Assembly (NCBI RefSeq): GCF_030704535.1
Contig: NC_081820.1
Coordinates: forward strand, 27,261,001-27,325,000
Reading direction: 5' to 3'
Source of the DNA: Vitis vinifera
Lineage: Eukaryota > Streptophyta > Magnoliopsida > Vitales > Vitaceae
Length of the DNA stretch: 64,000 nt
Within the stretch, counting starts at the first letter, position 1. Every line of letters begins with the position of its first letter. The notes below the pieces were generated by a model. The model did not search any database. It was not told the DNA's origin and saw only the letters and a list, made by a program, of their open reading frames with translations. The position numbers were made by a program, and so were the translations under genes. This document shows, in pieces, positions 63,302-64,000 of the stretch.

Positions 63302-64000
63302 GTAATTCTTATTGGTAGAGCAGAAAATGCTATGGTGTTGTTAAGTATAAGGTTCTCCTTATCCCTTTGTTCCTTTTTATCTTGAATTTATGTGTTTTTT
63401 TTTTTTTTAAATGGGTACTAAGTTTGATACTTATGCTGCCTTCCATACCTTAAATGTGTTGTTGAGGAGTGAAAAATCCAACATGCAGAGCACAATATTG
63501 GTTGCAAAAAGAATGATTTTTTTTTTTTTTAGCGAACACAAGATGCCATTGTTTCAGAAAATTATTATATATAATTTCTTTCTTGTCTTATTTTCTTCCT
63601 TTATGTTGTGTTTAAGAATCTTGAAGGCTATGTTGGGTTATTAGAAAACTTGAGGGAAAATACGAGGAAAAGAAAATAGAAAAGAAAAGTAGAAGGAAAT
63701 AAAATAAAAAATAGATTTGAAGTTAATAAATTATTTTTATATATTTTTTCAAACTCGTTTAATTTATTTTGTCTTCATTATATAAAGATTGAATAATTTA
63801 AAAATATATAAAATTTTAATTAATTTTAAATATTCATAATATTTAATTTTTTTCACTATTTTCCATAATGGAATCAAACATGAGAAAACCGTTTTCTTTA
63901 TCATTTTTTTTTCTTTCTGTATCTTTATCATTTTTTTTTTCTTTCCCTAGTACTTTCTGAAAACTAAGCATAACCGAAAAGCTTTCATGATGAATCTTAA
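63302..64000 (+). other. Intron of the KH gene with MITE-like sequence
   Basis: No further exon is visible. From about 63625 the intron contains a long AT-rich piece starting GGCTATGTTGGGTTATTAGA, a motif also present at about 905 in repeat R1 (GGCTATGTTGGGTACTTACT), so a shared mobile element is likely. Confidence 0.5.

Overview
This is a plant nuclear window, almost certainly from a eudicot. The genes are small-exon, intron-rich and GT-AG spliced, set in AT-rich spacers full of small non-autonomous transposons. The caulimovirid fossil type and the gene order suggest a woody eudicot close to grapevine (Vitis). That species call is an inference from resemblance, not a search result. Exon structures were built by hand from splice sites, phase continuity and recognised protein families. 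For the complete gene models below the coding lengths close in frame.

Layout. 1-11.8 kb is gene-poor: a tandem triplication of a roughly 2.5 kb non-coding unit, a degenerate minisatellite, a Mutator-like MITE with a perfect 9-bp target duplication, and a broken endogenous pararetrovirus arranged as an inverted repeat. 11.8-25.7 kb holds four genes: a GH17 beta-1,3-glucanase with an X8 domain (+), an acyl-CoA-binding ankyrin protein ACBP1/2 (+), the ER chaperone BiP (-, C-terminal HDEL), and a six-EF-hand CREC protein (+, C-terminal HHEF). BiP and the EF-hand gene are divergent and share a spacer of about 0.7 kb with a near-consensus plant unfolded-protein-response element. 26-43 kb holds EIF1AD (+), the TRAPP subunit BET5/TRAPPC1 (+) and importin beta-1 (+). 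46-50 kb is a tandem duplication with one intact gene for a PSY-type (sulfated tyrosine) peptide precursor and one decayed copy. 52.3-55.9 kb is the thylakoid PP2C phosphatase TAP38/PPH1 (-). 56-59.9 kb is AT-rich spacer. From 60.1 kb to beyond the window edge runs a multi-KH RNA-binding protein of the RCF3/HOS5 type (+, 3' partial).

Main observations. (1) Three neighbouring, unrelated genes (EIF1AD, BET5, importin beta) each begin with a copy of the same untranslated leader, splice donor and first part of a leader intron. Decayed copies of the last EIF1AD exon and of the last EF-hand exons lie beside the BET5 copy. Together these point to local segmental duplication followed by promoter/leader reuse by different genes. 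(2) BiP and a CREC EF-hand protein, both predicted ER-lumen proteins, may share a bidirectional UPR-type promoter. (3) The gene set ACBP, EF-hand, importin beta, TAP38, KH protein matches genes that in Arabidopsis are split between two duplicated regions (At4g277-278 and At5g530-534), so this window appears to keep the unsplit order. (4) The PSY peptide gene has a tandem partner that lost its signal-peptide exon and the sulfation tyrosine. No CRISPR, rRNA or tRNA gene was seen.
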